Assembly: GCA_013215275.1 (NCBI GenBank)
Contig: JABSRF010000006.1
Location: 1 to 46,711 of the forward strand
Direction of reading: 5' to 3'
Length of the DNA: 46,711 nt
DNA from: Oligoflexales bacterium
Lineage (GTDB): Bacteria > Bdellovibrionota_B > Oligoflexia > Oligoflexales > Bog-1112
The notes beneath the pieces were generated by a model. The model was not told the origin of the DNA, made no database searches, and worked only from the letters and a program-made list of their open reading frames with translations. Positions 9,284 through 18,007 of this stretch are shown one piece after another (position 1 is the first letter of the stretch; the number at the start of each line of letters is the position of its first letter). The translations under genes were made by a program, and so were the position numbers.

Positions 9284-11569
9284 CTAAATGCTTTCCCAGC
9301 CACCGCTGTTTTGATTAGAACTATTGGAGCTTTCTCCGACCGCAATCTTTTTCTTCTCATTTTGATTTACCTTGGGGCGAAAACGATCGAGCCCAATGAC
9401 GGTCTCATGAGGTGACTTAGGTTTATTTTCCAATATTTTTTGATTCAGAGGATCTGCTTTGCTGCCATTAATAAAGGTAAGCAGGTTAACCACAAGGTCT
9501 TTTAACTCGCTAGCTAAGGTTTCCATGGTTTCACTGGAATTGGCAGATTTCTCAGCTGTTTCTGAGTTTAGTTGAGTTGTTTGATCCAACTGGTTCATCG
9601 CCTCATTGACCTGGATAATACCCTCAGACTGCTCTTTGGATGAGTTGACAATTTGGCTTGATTGGGAAAATAAGTTTTCAGCTTCGAAAGCAATTTCATT
9701 GAGATGCTTTGCGGTGCTTTGCACGAGTGTATTAGCAGACTCAACTCGCTTACGATTTTCACCAGTGATGGCTTCAGCATTCTTTAGGGAATCTTTGACC
9801 ATGGATGCGATTTCTAAGGAGGCTTTACCACTCATCTGTGCTAAGTTTCCGACCTCCTGAGCAACAACGGCAAAGCCCCTTCCATGCTCCCCTGCCCTCT
9901 CAGCTTCTACGGACGCATTAAACGAAAGCAATTTAGTTTGAAAAACAATTTCGTCAATGATTTCAGTTTTGTCTCCGATTTCTTCAATGACTTTTACCAG
10001 GGCTCCAATTTTTTCATTACTTTCGGTGATTTGACCCATCGATTTTATCAGACCACTCATGGATTGATTGCCCGAGTCTGCCTTTTCCATCACTTGTTTG
10101 GAGTTGTCAGAGGACTTTCTCGCTTGTTCCACATTATTTTTGACCATGCCTGAAATTTCTTCGATGGATGCAGCAGTCTCAGTGATGGAGTTTGCCTGTT
10201 CTGTGGCTAGTTCAGCGAGCTGTCTACTTGAGTTTGACACGTCAATGGCAGCCCCTCCTACCTGCTTGCTGCTGGCTTTGAGTTGGGATGCTATTGAGAG
10301 GATGGGGGCTGAAATATACTTAGCTACAAAAACCCCTAAAATAATTGAACAAAATGCTGATAAAATAGCAATAAGAGTCATGCTCCAAGCCAGTTTGTTC
10401 ACAGGAGCTAAGGCCTCACTGACTTCTACCTGTGAAATAATTGCCCATTCAAAGCCAAGGATATTAACTGGGCGGTAACTAATAATTGCCTCTTTTCCAA
10501 GGTGGTTTTCACTAATGGTAACGCCTGACTTACCACCTAAGGCTAAATTTGCTTCGCCATTTGAAATTTTTCCTACCTCGGGTTTACGAAAGGCGCTTAC
10601 GACCCCACGATTTTCAGGGTCTATCCTTGAGTCAGAGCGAGGGAGCTGATCGGGGCCAATTAGGATCGACTCACCAGTTTCTCCCATGCCTTCTGTAGCT
10701 GTCATGATCTCGTTGATCGTCCCTATGGGCATTTGAAAGATCAAGATCGCAACCTTTTTTCCCTTATGAAAGATTGGAGAAGCAATAAAGCTTGCAGGTG
10801 CATTGTAAGAGGGAAGGTACTGAGCATAATCAACGAAAGCAGTGCTATGCATATCGGATAGACTATTTGCTAATTGGAATACTTTGCCGATTCCTGACTG
10901 GCTGTAGGGCCCATCTATCAAAGAGGTCGCAAAGTCAATTTCTTTAAAAACTGAATAAACAATAAGACCAGTTTTTGCATCAGCAATGAATATATCGTAG
11001 TACCCAAATTTCTCTAAATAATCTCTAATGGGTGGATGAAAGGAGTGGTGGATTTGTGAGTATTGCGAAGAATCATTAGCTTTATCAAGCAAATGCTTTG
11101 AGCCTAGAGGATTCTCATTGTTGGATATGTAATAGTATTGAAGTGCTGTTTCAGCAGGCTTTAAGCCCTTGAGTAACTCCATGGTCCCAGGGTCATCGGA
11201 ATTGTGTTTACGAAACTCAGAAGCAAAATTATTTAGATAGTAGTTTTGTATCTGTGATTTCATACTGGAGATTCGATTGGCATCCAGTGAGTTTTCGCTT
11301 ACGATACTTTGAAAGGCATCTTGGAGCTGGACAGCAGCGTCAACAATCATTTTATCTTCTGAGAAGGTTATCACCTGATTTTCAATGGTTTTGAAGTATC
11401 GTTGCACCTCACTCTTTTTTAGTTGTTCGATGGAAGCTAGTTTGTCGAACTTAGATTCAACCAGGAAATCACTGGCAAAATTGTACGCAATGATGCTTGT
11501 GATTAGCATTGGTAAAATACCATTGAGCATAAACTGGAAAACTAATTTTGACTTGAGTGACGATTTCAT
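9284..11569 (-). CDS. Methyl-accepting chemotaxis protein
   Basis: N-terminal TM, periplasmic sensor region, second TM, then signalling hairpin [42 protein letters not shown]-terminal tail ends GGWESI. Confidence 0.93.
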   Translation of the reverse strand: MKSSLKSKLVFQFMLNGILPMLITSIIAYNFASDFLVESKFDKLASIEQLKKSEVQRYFKTIENQVITFSEDKMIVDAAVQLQDAFQSIVSENSLDANRISSMKSQIQNYYLNNFASEFRKHNSDDPGTMELLKGLKPAETALQYYYISNNENPLGSKHLLDKANDSSQYSQIHHSFHPPIRDYLEKFGYYDIFIADAKTGLIVYSVFKEIDFATSLIDGPYSQSGIGKVFQLANSLSDMHSTAFVDYAQYLPSYNAPASFIASPIFHKGKKVAILIFQMPIGTINEIMTATEGMGETGESILIGPDQLPRSDSRIDPENRGVVSAFRKPEVGKISNGEANLALGGKSGVTISENHLGKEAIISYRPVNILGFEWAIISQVEVSEALAPVNKLAWSMTLIAILSAFCSIILGVFVAKYISAPILSIASQLKASSKQVGGAAIDVSNSSRQLAELATEQANSITETAASIEEISGMVKNNVEQARKSSDNSKQVMEKADSGNQSMSGLIKSMGQITESNEKIGALVKVIEEIGDKTEIIDEIVFQTKLLSFNASVEAERAGEHGRGFAVVAQEVGNLAQMSGKASLEIASMVKDSLKNAEAITGENRKRVESANTLVQSTAKHLNEIAFEAENLFSQSSQIVNSSKEQSEGIIQVNEAMNQLDQTTQLNSETAEKSANSSETMETLASELKDLVVNLLTFINGSKADPLNQKILENKPKSPHETVIGLDRFRPKVNQNEKKKIAVGESSNSSNQNSGGWESI

Positions 11570-11577
11570 GATTGATC

Positions 11578-12084
11578 CTATGAAGCTTGCAGGTGCATGC
11601 TGGTTTCAAACGCAGTGCCTTCCAGGGTTTTTTCTAAATCAATGAGTAAGGTGAGATCCCCTGCAGAACTTTTTGCAACTGCATAGACTCCATCTTTCCG
11701 GTTTTTTCCCCGATCAAACTCCTCCAAGCTAATTTGCGACTCTTCATAGCTGGTAACATCAACGATTTCATCAACAATCGCGCCGACCAGTAAGTCACCA
11801 ACGTGAGAGATGATGACACAAGTTTTTTTAGGAATTGCTTTTTCCTCTGGCATTCCTAGGCACAAGCGCATATCGATGATTGATATAATTTGACCTCTAA
11901 CATTAATCAGTCCTTTGTAAAAACCAGGGACTTTCGGAAGAGGAGTGATCATAGGAGGACGGATGATCTCTTTGACTTTTGCCAAAGGAATCCCATAATT
12001 CTTTTTGTGAAGGCAGAAGACAATAAACCTGCCTTGTTTCAGTTTTTCGGCTTCAGAAGTTTCATTATTACTCATATGCATCAT
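11578..12084 (-). CDS. cheW: CheW chemotaxis coupling protein
   Basis: [55 protein letters not shown]. Start overlaps the cheA stop by 4 bp. Confidence 0.92.
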   Translation of the reverse strand: MMHMSNNETSEAEKLKQGRFIVFCLHKKNYGIPLAKVKEIIRPPMITPLPKVPGFYKGLINVRGQIISIIDMRLCLGMPEEKAIPKKTCVIISHVGDLLVGAIVDEIVDVTSYEESQISLEEFDRGKNRKDGVYAVAKSSAGDLTLLIDLEKTLEGTAFETSMHLQAS

Positions 12085-14024
12085 CCAGCTAGTTTAAGCT
12101 TTGGCTTCATTTTATTCCCTGCGATTAACTTTCTTAAATCAAGCACTAGCGCGACCTTTCCATCGCCCAAAATCGTGCCACCACAGGATTCTTTGATTTG
12201 GTTCACTTCCTTGCTAAGCTCTTTAAGCACAATTTGTTCTTGTGAAAGGATATCACTGACAAGAAGAGCATACTCTTGATTGTCAAAATGTGTGATAAGA
12301 GCTAAATGGTACTTTTTGTTGCTTTTATGTTTGCTTTCCTGACTATACCCAATTGCGAGAATTTCCCTTAAATCTAAGACAGTAAGAATACGGTCCTCTA
12401 AGCGAATCTTATTAAACTTAGAGTCAGCTTGCTGCAAGGTGCTTGTGCTTAGAGAGATGGTCTCATGAAAATCTGAGTTAGGAATCACATAGCGCTCACT
12501 GTTCACAAGAATAATGGTTCCGTTGAACATAGCTAGGCTTTGAGGGACTTTAATGGTGAATACTGTTCCTTTGTTTTTTTCGGACCGTATCTGACAAGTT
12601 CCCTTGAGTTGCTTTAGTTTTTCGTTGACCACATCCATACCGACCCCTCGGCCTGATATTTCGGTGGCTTCCTTTCTGGTAGAGAATCCAGAATTGAATA
12701 TTAAGTTATAGACTTCGTTGTCGGTGAGCTTAGACGGGTCTCCTGTGATTAGGCCTGAGTTCGTGGCTTTTTCAATGATTGCTTCCCGATCGAGGCCCTT
12801 ACCATCGTCGGTTAAAATCATTTCAAAAGATCCTCCATTGCGACCCGCTTTTAGGCTAATCACACCTTCTTTTGCTTTGCCATTTTTTAGCCTCGTTTCT
12901 TGATCCTCAATACCGTGGTCAACTGCGTTCCTAACCATATGGGTAAGAGGATCAACAAGGGCATCAACGATCGATTTATCAAGCTCCGAAGACTGACCCT
13001 CTTTTAAAAACTTAATGAGCTTTCCAGTTATTTTAGCCGTGTCACGAACGGCTCGTTCCAGCCTTGCGAATAGGGGACTAATGGGAACCATGCGTAGGTT
13101 GACCATGGTATACCGGAGGTCCTGGGTTATTTTTTTTAGTGAGGTGACGGTTTGTTCGATGAACTCTCTTTGCGCTTCAAGATTATCCTCTAAGCTATGG
13201 TCCAGGGAAGATTGTAAGATAACTTGTTCTCCAAATAACTCCATAAGCTCGTCTATGCGATTTAAAGGAATTTTTATAGACTCTATTCTTTTATTTGTCG
13301 CTTGCGCTTGTGCAGCACTTGGAGCTGCCTTCTTTTCTAAATGACTAGACTTCGGCTTATCAGCGGTGTTTGCATGGCCCTGAACCGGATTACTTGCCTT
13401 AGCATCGACCACTTTCGGTTTTTTGGCAGCTTGGTTTTTCCCTGGTAAATAAAACACACCGTAGGCTTGTGCATCGGGCGTTTCAGAGCTTTGATTTGAT
13501 TCTGCTTCAGCTTCAGCTTGATTGTCCTCGGACCTCTCCCCATCATCGGTCTTCGCTGATTGCTGATCCGTTGTTGCTTCTTCAGCCGGAGCCGATGCAT
13601 CATTGGCATCTGCTTGTTCATGGGTTTTGCTAAGCTCTTTGCGAAAAAGCTCAAGCTCCTCTACCATCTCACTGGTCTCTTCCTTGGGACCGGAGCTAAG
13701 CTTCATAAAGTATGAGCGCAAGAGGTCACTGGATTCCAGCAGCTTATCGATTAAAGGTGGAGTTGCTTGCATGTCTCCAGAGCGTAAAAGGCTCAGTATA
13801 TGCTCGATATCGTGAGCGTAAGATGAAAGACCGGTGAGTCCAATTGTTTTGCTTGAGCCTTTCACATTATGAAAATAGCGGAACAATTCATCGACCACGA
13901 GGTTGTTGCTAGAGTCCTTTTCGAATATCAGCAAGGTTTGTTCGATATGTTCGACGATATCTCCAAGCTCATCGGTAAAAGTTGTCAGTAAGTCATTTAG
14001 TAAATCACTTTGATCCATCGACAT
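12081..14024 (-). CDS. cheA: CheA chemotaxis histidine kinase
   Basis: Hpt motif YFHNVKGSS, P3 (IPLNRIDELMELFGEQVI), P4 (DPLTHMVRNAVDHGIE, DDGKGLD, GRGVGMDVV) and CheW-like P5. Likely start is ATG at 14024 with upstream GGGAG. Confidence 0.93.
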   Translation of the reverse strand: MSMDQSDLLNDLLTTFTDELGDIVEHIEQTLLIFEKDSSNNLVVDELFRYFHNVKGSSKTIGLTGLSSYAHDIEHILSLLRSGDMQATPPLIDKLLESSDLLRSYFMKLSSGPKEETSEMVEELELFRKELSKTHEQADANDASAPAEEATTDQQSAKTDDGERSEDNQAEAEAESNQSSETPDAQAYGVFYLPGKNQAAKKPKVVDAKASNPVQGHANTADKPKSSHLEKKAAPSAAQAQATNKRIESIKIPLNRIDELMELFGEQVILQSSLDHSLEDNLEAQREFIEQTVTSLKKITQDLRYTMVNLRMVPISPLFARLERAVRDTAKITGKLIKFLKEGQSSELDKSIVDALVDPLTHMVRNAVDHGIEDQETRLKNGKAKEGVISLKAGRNGGSFEMILTDDGKGLDREAIIEKATNSGLITGDPSKLTDNEVYNLIFNSGFSTRKEATEISGRGVGMDVVNEKLKQLKGTCQIRSEKNKGTVFTIKVPQSLAMFNGTIILVNSERYVIPNSDFHETISLSTSTLQQADSKFNKIRLEDRILTVLDLREILAIGYSQESKHKSNKKYHLALITHFDNQEYALLVSDILSQEQIVLKELSKEVNQIKESCGGTILGDGKVALVLDLRKLIAGNKMKPKLKLAG

Positions 14025-14543
14025 GGGCTCCCATCTGTTCACACAGCTTGTGTCGGTGTAGGATGCCCTGGTATTGAGTTGATTTATCCTTTGCTCGTCA
14101 TAAGCCCCCAATATATTGTGACTAAGTAAAGCATGCCTTTCAGATAAGTAAGTTTGTTGCTGAGAAAACCTCTTGCTTCAAGGTTTTTTTCTAAGAAGCA
14201 GTTTGGTGTGTTTGATTGATTCATTGGTGGACTATTACAGACGCAAAAAACCAAATTATGTGCTGATTATCAGTAGGCTAAGCTTGAGAAACAATAAAAC
14301 TAAGCTTTTTCTTTGGATTGGCGAATCTTATTTTGGGTGCTGCGTCGCACAGCTTACCAATCAGTAATAATCAGTTCGTTAGAGGAAAAAAATATGAACT
14401 TTTTAGGCATTTCAATCGTTATCGCATTTTTTTTGTCGGTTGCAATCGGGTATCTTAGTGCAAACTCTAAGTATGCTTCGAAGTCCCATGATGTGAAAAA
14501 GAAAGTTAAAACTGAACGCCTAGCCTCAGGATTGGAATGTGGT

Positions 14544-15593
14544 TTAGGCATCCCAACGTTTTTTTTGGGCTTTTTCTTGCTTTTCGTACTCAGCTCTTAC
14601 TTCGGGCTTAAGTGCCTCGAGCTTTTCCCAAACCAGCTCCAATGTAATCTTCTCAAGAGTTGGGTTTTTAACCTTACCAAAGTCTGGGCTTTGAATGGAA
14701 CGGTGCTTCAGGTTATTGGGGCACCATGATACTGCCTTAGTATGGCCATGAAGCTGAAGCGAACAAATATCAGCTGCAACAGCTAAGTGGCTTGGCCCAT
14801 TTGAGTTGCCTAAAAAGAGCTGATGGCTTGCAATAAGAGCTGCAAGCTCCTTGAAGCTAGTTGCTGGTGCTTTGTAGGTTTTAACTGAGCAGCGAGAGAT
14901 CGCTTCATCAATCTCCGCTTCTTCACCGGGCCCCCAAACCCAGGTAACCTTTGCTCCCCATTCACTCACCAGACGTCTAGCAATTTCACAATACCGTTCC
15001 AGTGGCCATTTGCGTATGGGCCTTCGATGGGTTGGGCTTAAGATCACCCTAAGGGGCTTACTGGCTAATCCTTCGCGGTAGCTTGTACTTTGAAAAAAAT
15101 CATTCGTGGGCTTTAGATGCTGTTCAAACCAGGGGAAGTCTAGCCTGCGATCTTGTGGTGAAAAACCACATTCCCTCAATAGCTCAAATTTTTCATCTAC
15201 AATATAGGTTTGAGAATTGTGGGCACGAGGGTAGGTTTTGTGGTACAAAAACCGACGAGAAGAGTCCGTAGAAACCTTAATCTTACCCTTGCTAATTAGC
15301 GTAAATAGACCACTTCTTGGGTCATTCATTAAGTCAATGACTAAGTCGTAAGCGTGGGAACGAACACGCTGAAAATGCTTTAAAAATTGAAGATAACTAT
15401 CTTTTTCATGGTAATAGATGAGCTCATCAAGGTAAGGATTGCCCTCTAGAACTTGTTTGCCCATTTTGTGGCAAAGAAAGCTGATGTGGGCGTTTGGTAG
15501 CTCACGGCGTATTTCTCTAATGCACGGGGTACTGAGAATAATATCCCCTAATTGGCGCAGTTGAATAATTAATACTTTTTGATACTCTGGCAA
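14544..15593 (-). CDS. Glycosyltransferase family 9 (heptosyltransferase-like)
   Basis: VLIIQLRQLGDIILSTPCIREIRRELPNAHISFL and C-terminal LFLGNSNGPSHLAVAADI. Confidence 0.87.
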   Translation of the reverse strand: MPEYQKVLIIQLRQLGDIILSTPCIREIRRELPNAHISFLCHKMGKQVLEGNPYLDELIYYHEKDSYLQFLKHFQRVRSHAYDLVIDLMNDPRSGLFTLISKGKIKVSTDSSRRFLYHKTYPRAHNSQTYIVDEKFELLRECGFSPQDRRLDFPWFEQHLKPTNDFFQSTSYREGLASKPLRVILSPTHRRPIRKWPLERYCEIARRLVSEWGAKVTWVWGPGEEAEIDEAISRCSVKTYKAPATSFKELAALIASHQLFLGNSNGPSHLAVAADICSLQLHGHTKAVSWCPNNLKHRSIQSPDFGKVKNPTLEKITLELVWEKLEALKPEVRAEYEKQEKAQKKRWDA

Positions 15594-15725
15594 TCCTGGC
15601 TCCTGGCTCTTTCTTTTTCATTCTACGGCGTAGTAAAATGTAGTACAAAGTGCATAACTTATTATTTAAACAAAGTTCTGTCGATGCTTTCTTAGGATTG
15701 ATCGCGACGGGGATTGGATGTTCTT

Positions 15726-16568
15726 GTGTGCAGGCTTTTTGGTTTCAGATCCATAACACTTAGCCAAGTTCATAAAAGCCTTATCAGTGCTAATAACGCA
15801 CTGGTTCAGCAAAGTTCAAAGCACCCTGATGGATGGGGGGTTGCATACTATGCTTTAGAAGTTCCTCATATCATCAAGTCTCTGACAGCAGCGATCAACT
15901 GTCAGGTCTTTAAAAAAGTCTCAGCCATGGTCTCCTCCTACACAGTCCTAGCGCACCTTCGCAAAGCAACCGTTGGGGAGATTGACCTTGTCAATACGCA
16001 TCCTTTTCAGCTTGGGCATTGGACGTTTGCACACAATGGTAATTGTAAGAATTTTAAGGGTGTTCGTGATCAGCTTATTGAAAAAGTAGACCAAAACCTT
16101 AGGCGATACATCATTGGAGAAACGGATAGTGAGCTTATTTTTTTTCTGATCTTAAGCTTCCTCTCAAAAGAGCATGACCTAGATTCGAGCGAACTCAAGC
16201 TAGACCACCTGGCTGATGCTGTTAAGAAGGCAAAAAAAGTTCTGGTCTCTGCAGCAGGGCCTTTGTTCCCTGATGATGCAGGCGATGCTAGTGAACACTT
16301 TTTAACCTTTATCATTACCAACGGCAGCTTGATGCTAGCTCACCAAGGTGGTAAGACCTTGTTTTACAGCACTCATAAAAAAAGGTGTCCGGACCGAGAT
16401 CAATGTCCAATGTATGCAAATGTCTGTGAGCGACCGACAGTCAGTGGCAAGGTTCATCATCTGATTTTTAGTAGTGAGCCCTTACAAGGCGAAAACGTCT
16501 GGATCCCGATGGGTTTTGAAGAAATGGTTGGGCTTGATGATGCTATGATGCTCAAAAAGTTTCACTGA
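15726..16568 (+). CDS. Class II glutamine amidotransferase (YafJ-like)
   Basis: GTG start gives MCRLFGFRS with Cys2; HPDGWGVAYY, HLRKATVG, NTHPFQLGHWTFAHNG. Confidence 0.85.
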   Translation: MCRLFGFRSITLSQVHKSLISANNALVQQSSKHPDGWGVAYYALEVPHIIKSLTAAINCQVFKKVSAMVSSYTVLAHLRKATVGEIDLVNTHPFQLGHWTFAHNGNCKNFKGVRDQLIEKVDQNLRRYIIGETDSELIFFLILSFLSKEHDLDSSELKLDHLADAVKKAKKVLVSAAGPLFPDDAGDASEHFLTFIITNGSLMLAHQGGKTLFYSTHKKRCPDRDQCPMYANVCERPTVSGKVHHLIFSSEPLQGENVWIPMGFEEMVGLDDAMMLKKFH

Positions 16569-16574
16569 CCAAAG

Positions 16575-17237
16575 TTAAGCTTTTTTTGTTCCGAGCCTAG
16601 CAATTTTTGCTAAATCTTTGACACTGAGGCGACCCACTAAGACTGCCAATGTGCTAGGTGAATCTTGCCAGACGACCATGTTCATTTGGTCAGACGCATA
16701 GGGTTGATATTTTAATCCGCTTTCATCACCTTCTTCTGCATTTTCAAGGTCTTTCAGTTTGCCAAAAAGGGTAAAGAAGAAAAGCTTTGCACCTTGCGCT
16801 TTCTGACCATATTGAACCACCGCAATTTTTGCGACCTCATAGTCAATGATAGAAGCGCCCTCCGGTTTCCAGCTGGGGTCGATTTTATTCAACGAACGGG
16901 GGACAAACTTCAAATTTGGGGTGTTGGCAAAGTACTGGTCTATCTCTAGTTTTTCCACACTAGGAAGGTATAATCTTTCACCTGATTGATCCTCTTCCAT
17001 AGCCAAAGCTTCATATGATAAAGCGTTGAGAGGGTCATTGAGTTTCGCTTCCTTTTGAGGGGCGAAAAACTTGAACATCCCTACAAGGCAACTGACGAAG
17101 ATAACGAAAAAAATTATTTTTCGGAAAAAATTTGACTGTGCAACGCTGGTTTCTAACTCACTTATTTTTGATTCTTCTAGTTCTTTATCTTGCCCTAATT
17201 CATCCAAGCTTGAGTCGTATTTATCTTGCAAGACCAT
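16575..17237 (-). CDS. Single-TM protein with anti-sigma-like extracytoplasmic C-terminus
   Basis: Short acidic N-terminus, TM (IIFFVIFVSCLVGMFKFF), and C-terminal AKIAVVQYGQKAQGAKLFFFTLFG ... NMVVWQDSPSTLAVLVGRLSVKDLAKIARL, which resembles the periplasmic domain of transmembrane anti-sigma factors. Confidence 0.5.
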   Translation of the reverse strand: MVLQDKYDSSLDELGQDKELEESKISELETSVAQSNFFRKIIFFVIFVSCLVGMFKFFAPQKEAKLNDPLNALSYEALAMEEDQSGERLYLPSVEKLEIDQYFANTPNLKFVPRSLNKIDPSWKPEGASIIDYEVAKIAVVQYGQKAQGAKLFFFTLFGKLKDLENAEEGDESGLKYQPYASDQMNMVVWQDSPSTLAVLVGRLSVKDLAKIARLGTKKA

Positions 17238-17742
17238 GGTCCTCTTAGAAAGAGTATGTTACAGCGGAAAACCTCGATACAATGTTAAGGTTCCGTGCCT
17301 AAGGATGGTATTTATACCTAATTATACCACGAATGCTCATCTTTCACCTTTTCAGAAAAATAACGTAAGTTATTGATTTTGACTTCTCGTAAGCTTTTGA
17401 AATTCACCCAATATCTGAGGTGTAGTCTAGCAAGTAATCTTTTTTTGGGTCGGGGGACGAAAGAGATGATCCATTAGGAGCCATTCGTAAAGCATGGGAC
17501 AAGAGCTCAGGATGCCTTACTAAAATGGAAAAAATTTTGAAGCTACCAACATTGTGCTCTGTGTTTGTTTATGATGCAGCTTGGCCTGTTTACAGGACTT
17601 GCAAACAGTCTCAAAAGACCTCAGAATAATTCCAAGGCATCTTTTTGTTTTCTATGGCAGGATCTCTTATAATTTTTAGGTCCCAATATCTTGTTTATGG
17701 TTACCAATAAGCTAAATCGTCCCTCTCTATACAAGGTCTTTT

Positions 17743-18003
17743 ATGTCCTTTGTCAATGAAAAGCAAAAGTCACCAAGAATCACTGTTCGTCACCAACTTA
17801 GATTTTTTGGATACCGGATTGATGGATTGAAAACGGTCAACTCCACTTATAATAAACCCCTAGAGTTAGAGAAGCTCGAAAAATTACGGGCATTGGAAAG
17901 CGACATGCTCAACCTTATGCTTGAAAATAAAATTTCAGGCCCTAAAAGGAAACCCCGCGGGGAACTTGAGGGGGCTAAAGATATCTCAGAGTGTGTTAGG
18001 TGA
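17743..18003 (+). CDS. Small hydrophilic hypothetical protein
   Basis: 86-aa ORF ending 5 bp before the ATG of the downstream gene, probably co-transcribed. Confidence 0.5.
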   Translation: MSFVNEKQKSPRITVRHQLRFFGYRIDGLKTVNSTYNKPLELEKLEKLRALESDMLNLMLENKISGPKRKPRGELEGAKDISECVR

Positions 18004-18007
18004 ATTA

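Noticed and set aside
10068-10478. ORFs antisense to the MCP gene (also 9606-9860, 9884-10153)
   Set aside because: Fully inside a confident coding gene with no domain signal.
14167-14190. Hairpin AACC..TTG/CAA..GGTT followed by T-run upstream of cheA
   Set aside because: Terminator-like on the plus strand, but short, bulged, and no plus-strand gene precedes it; too weak to report.
14313-14729. Plus-strand ORF of 138 aa (possible small membrane protein from ATG 14394)
   Set aside because: Its 3' half is antisense to the well-supported GT9 gene and lacks recognisable homology; kept out of the CDS list although the N-terminal part has a TM-like stretch.
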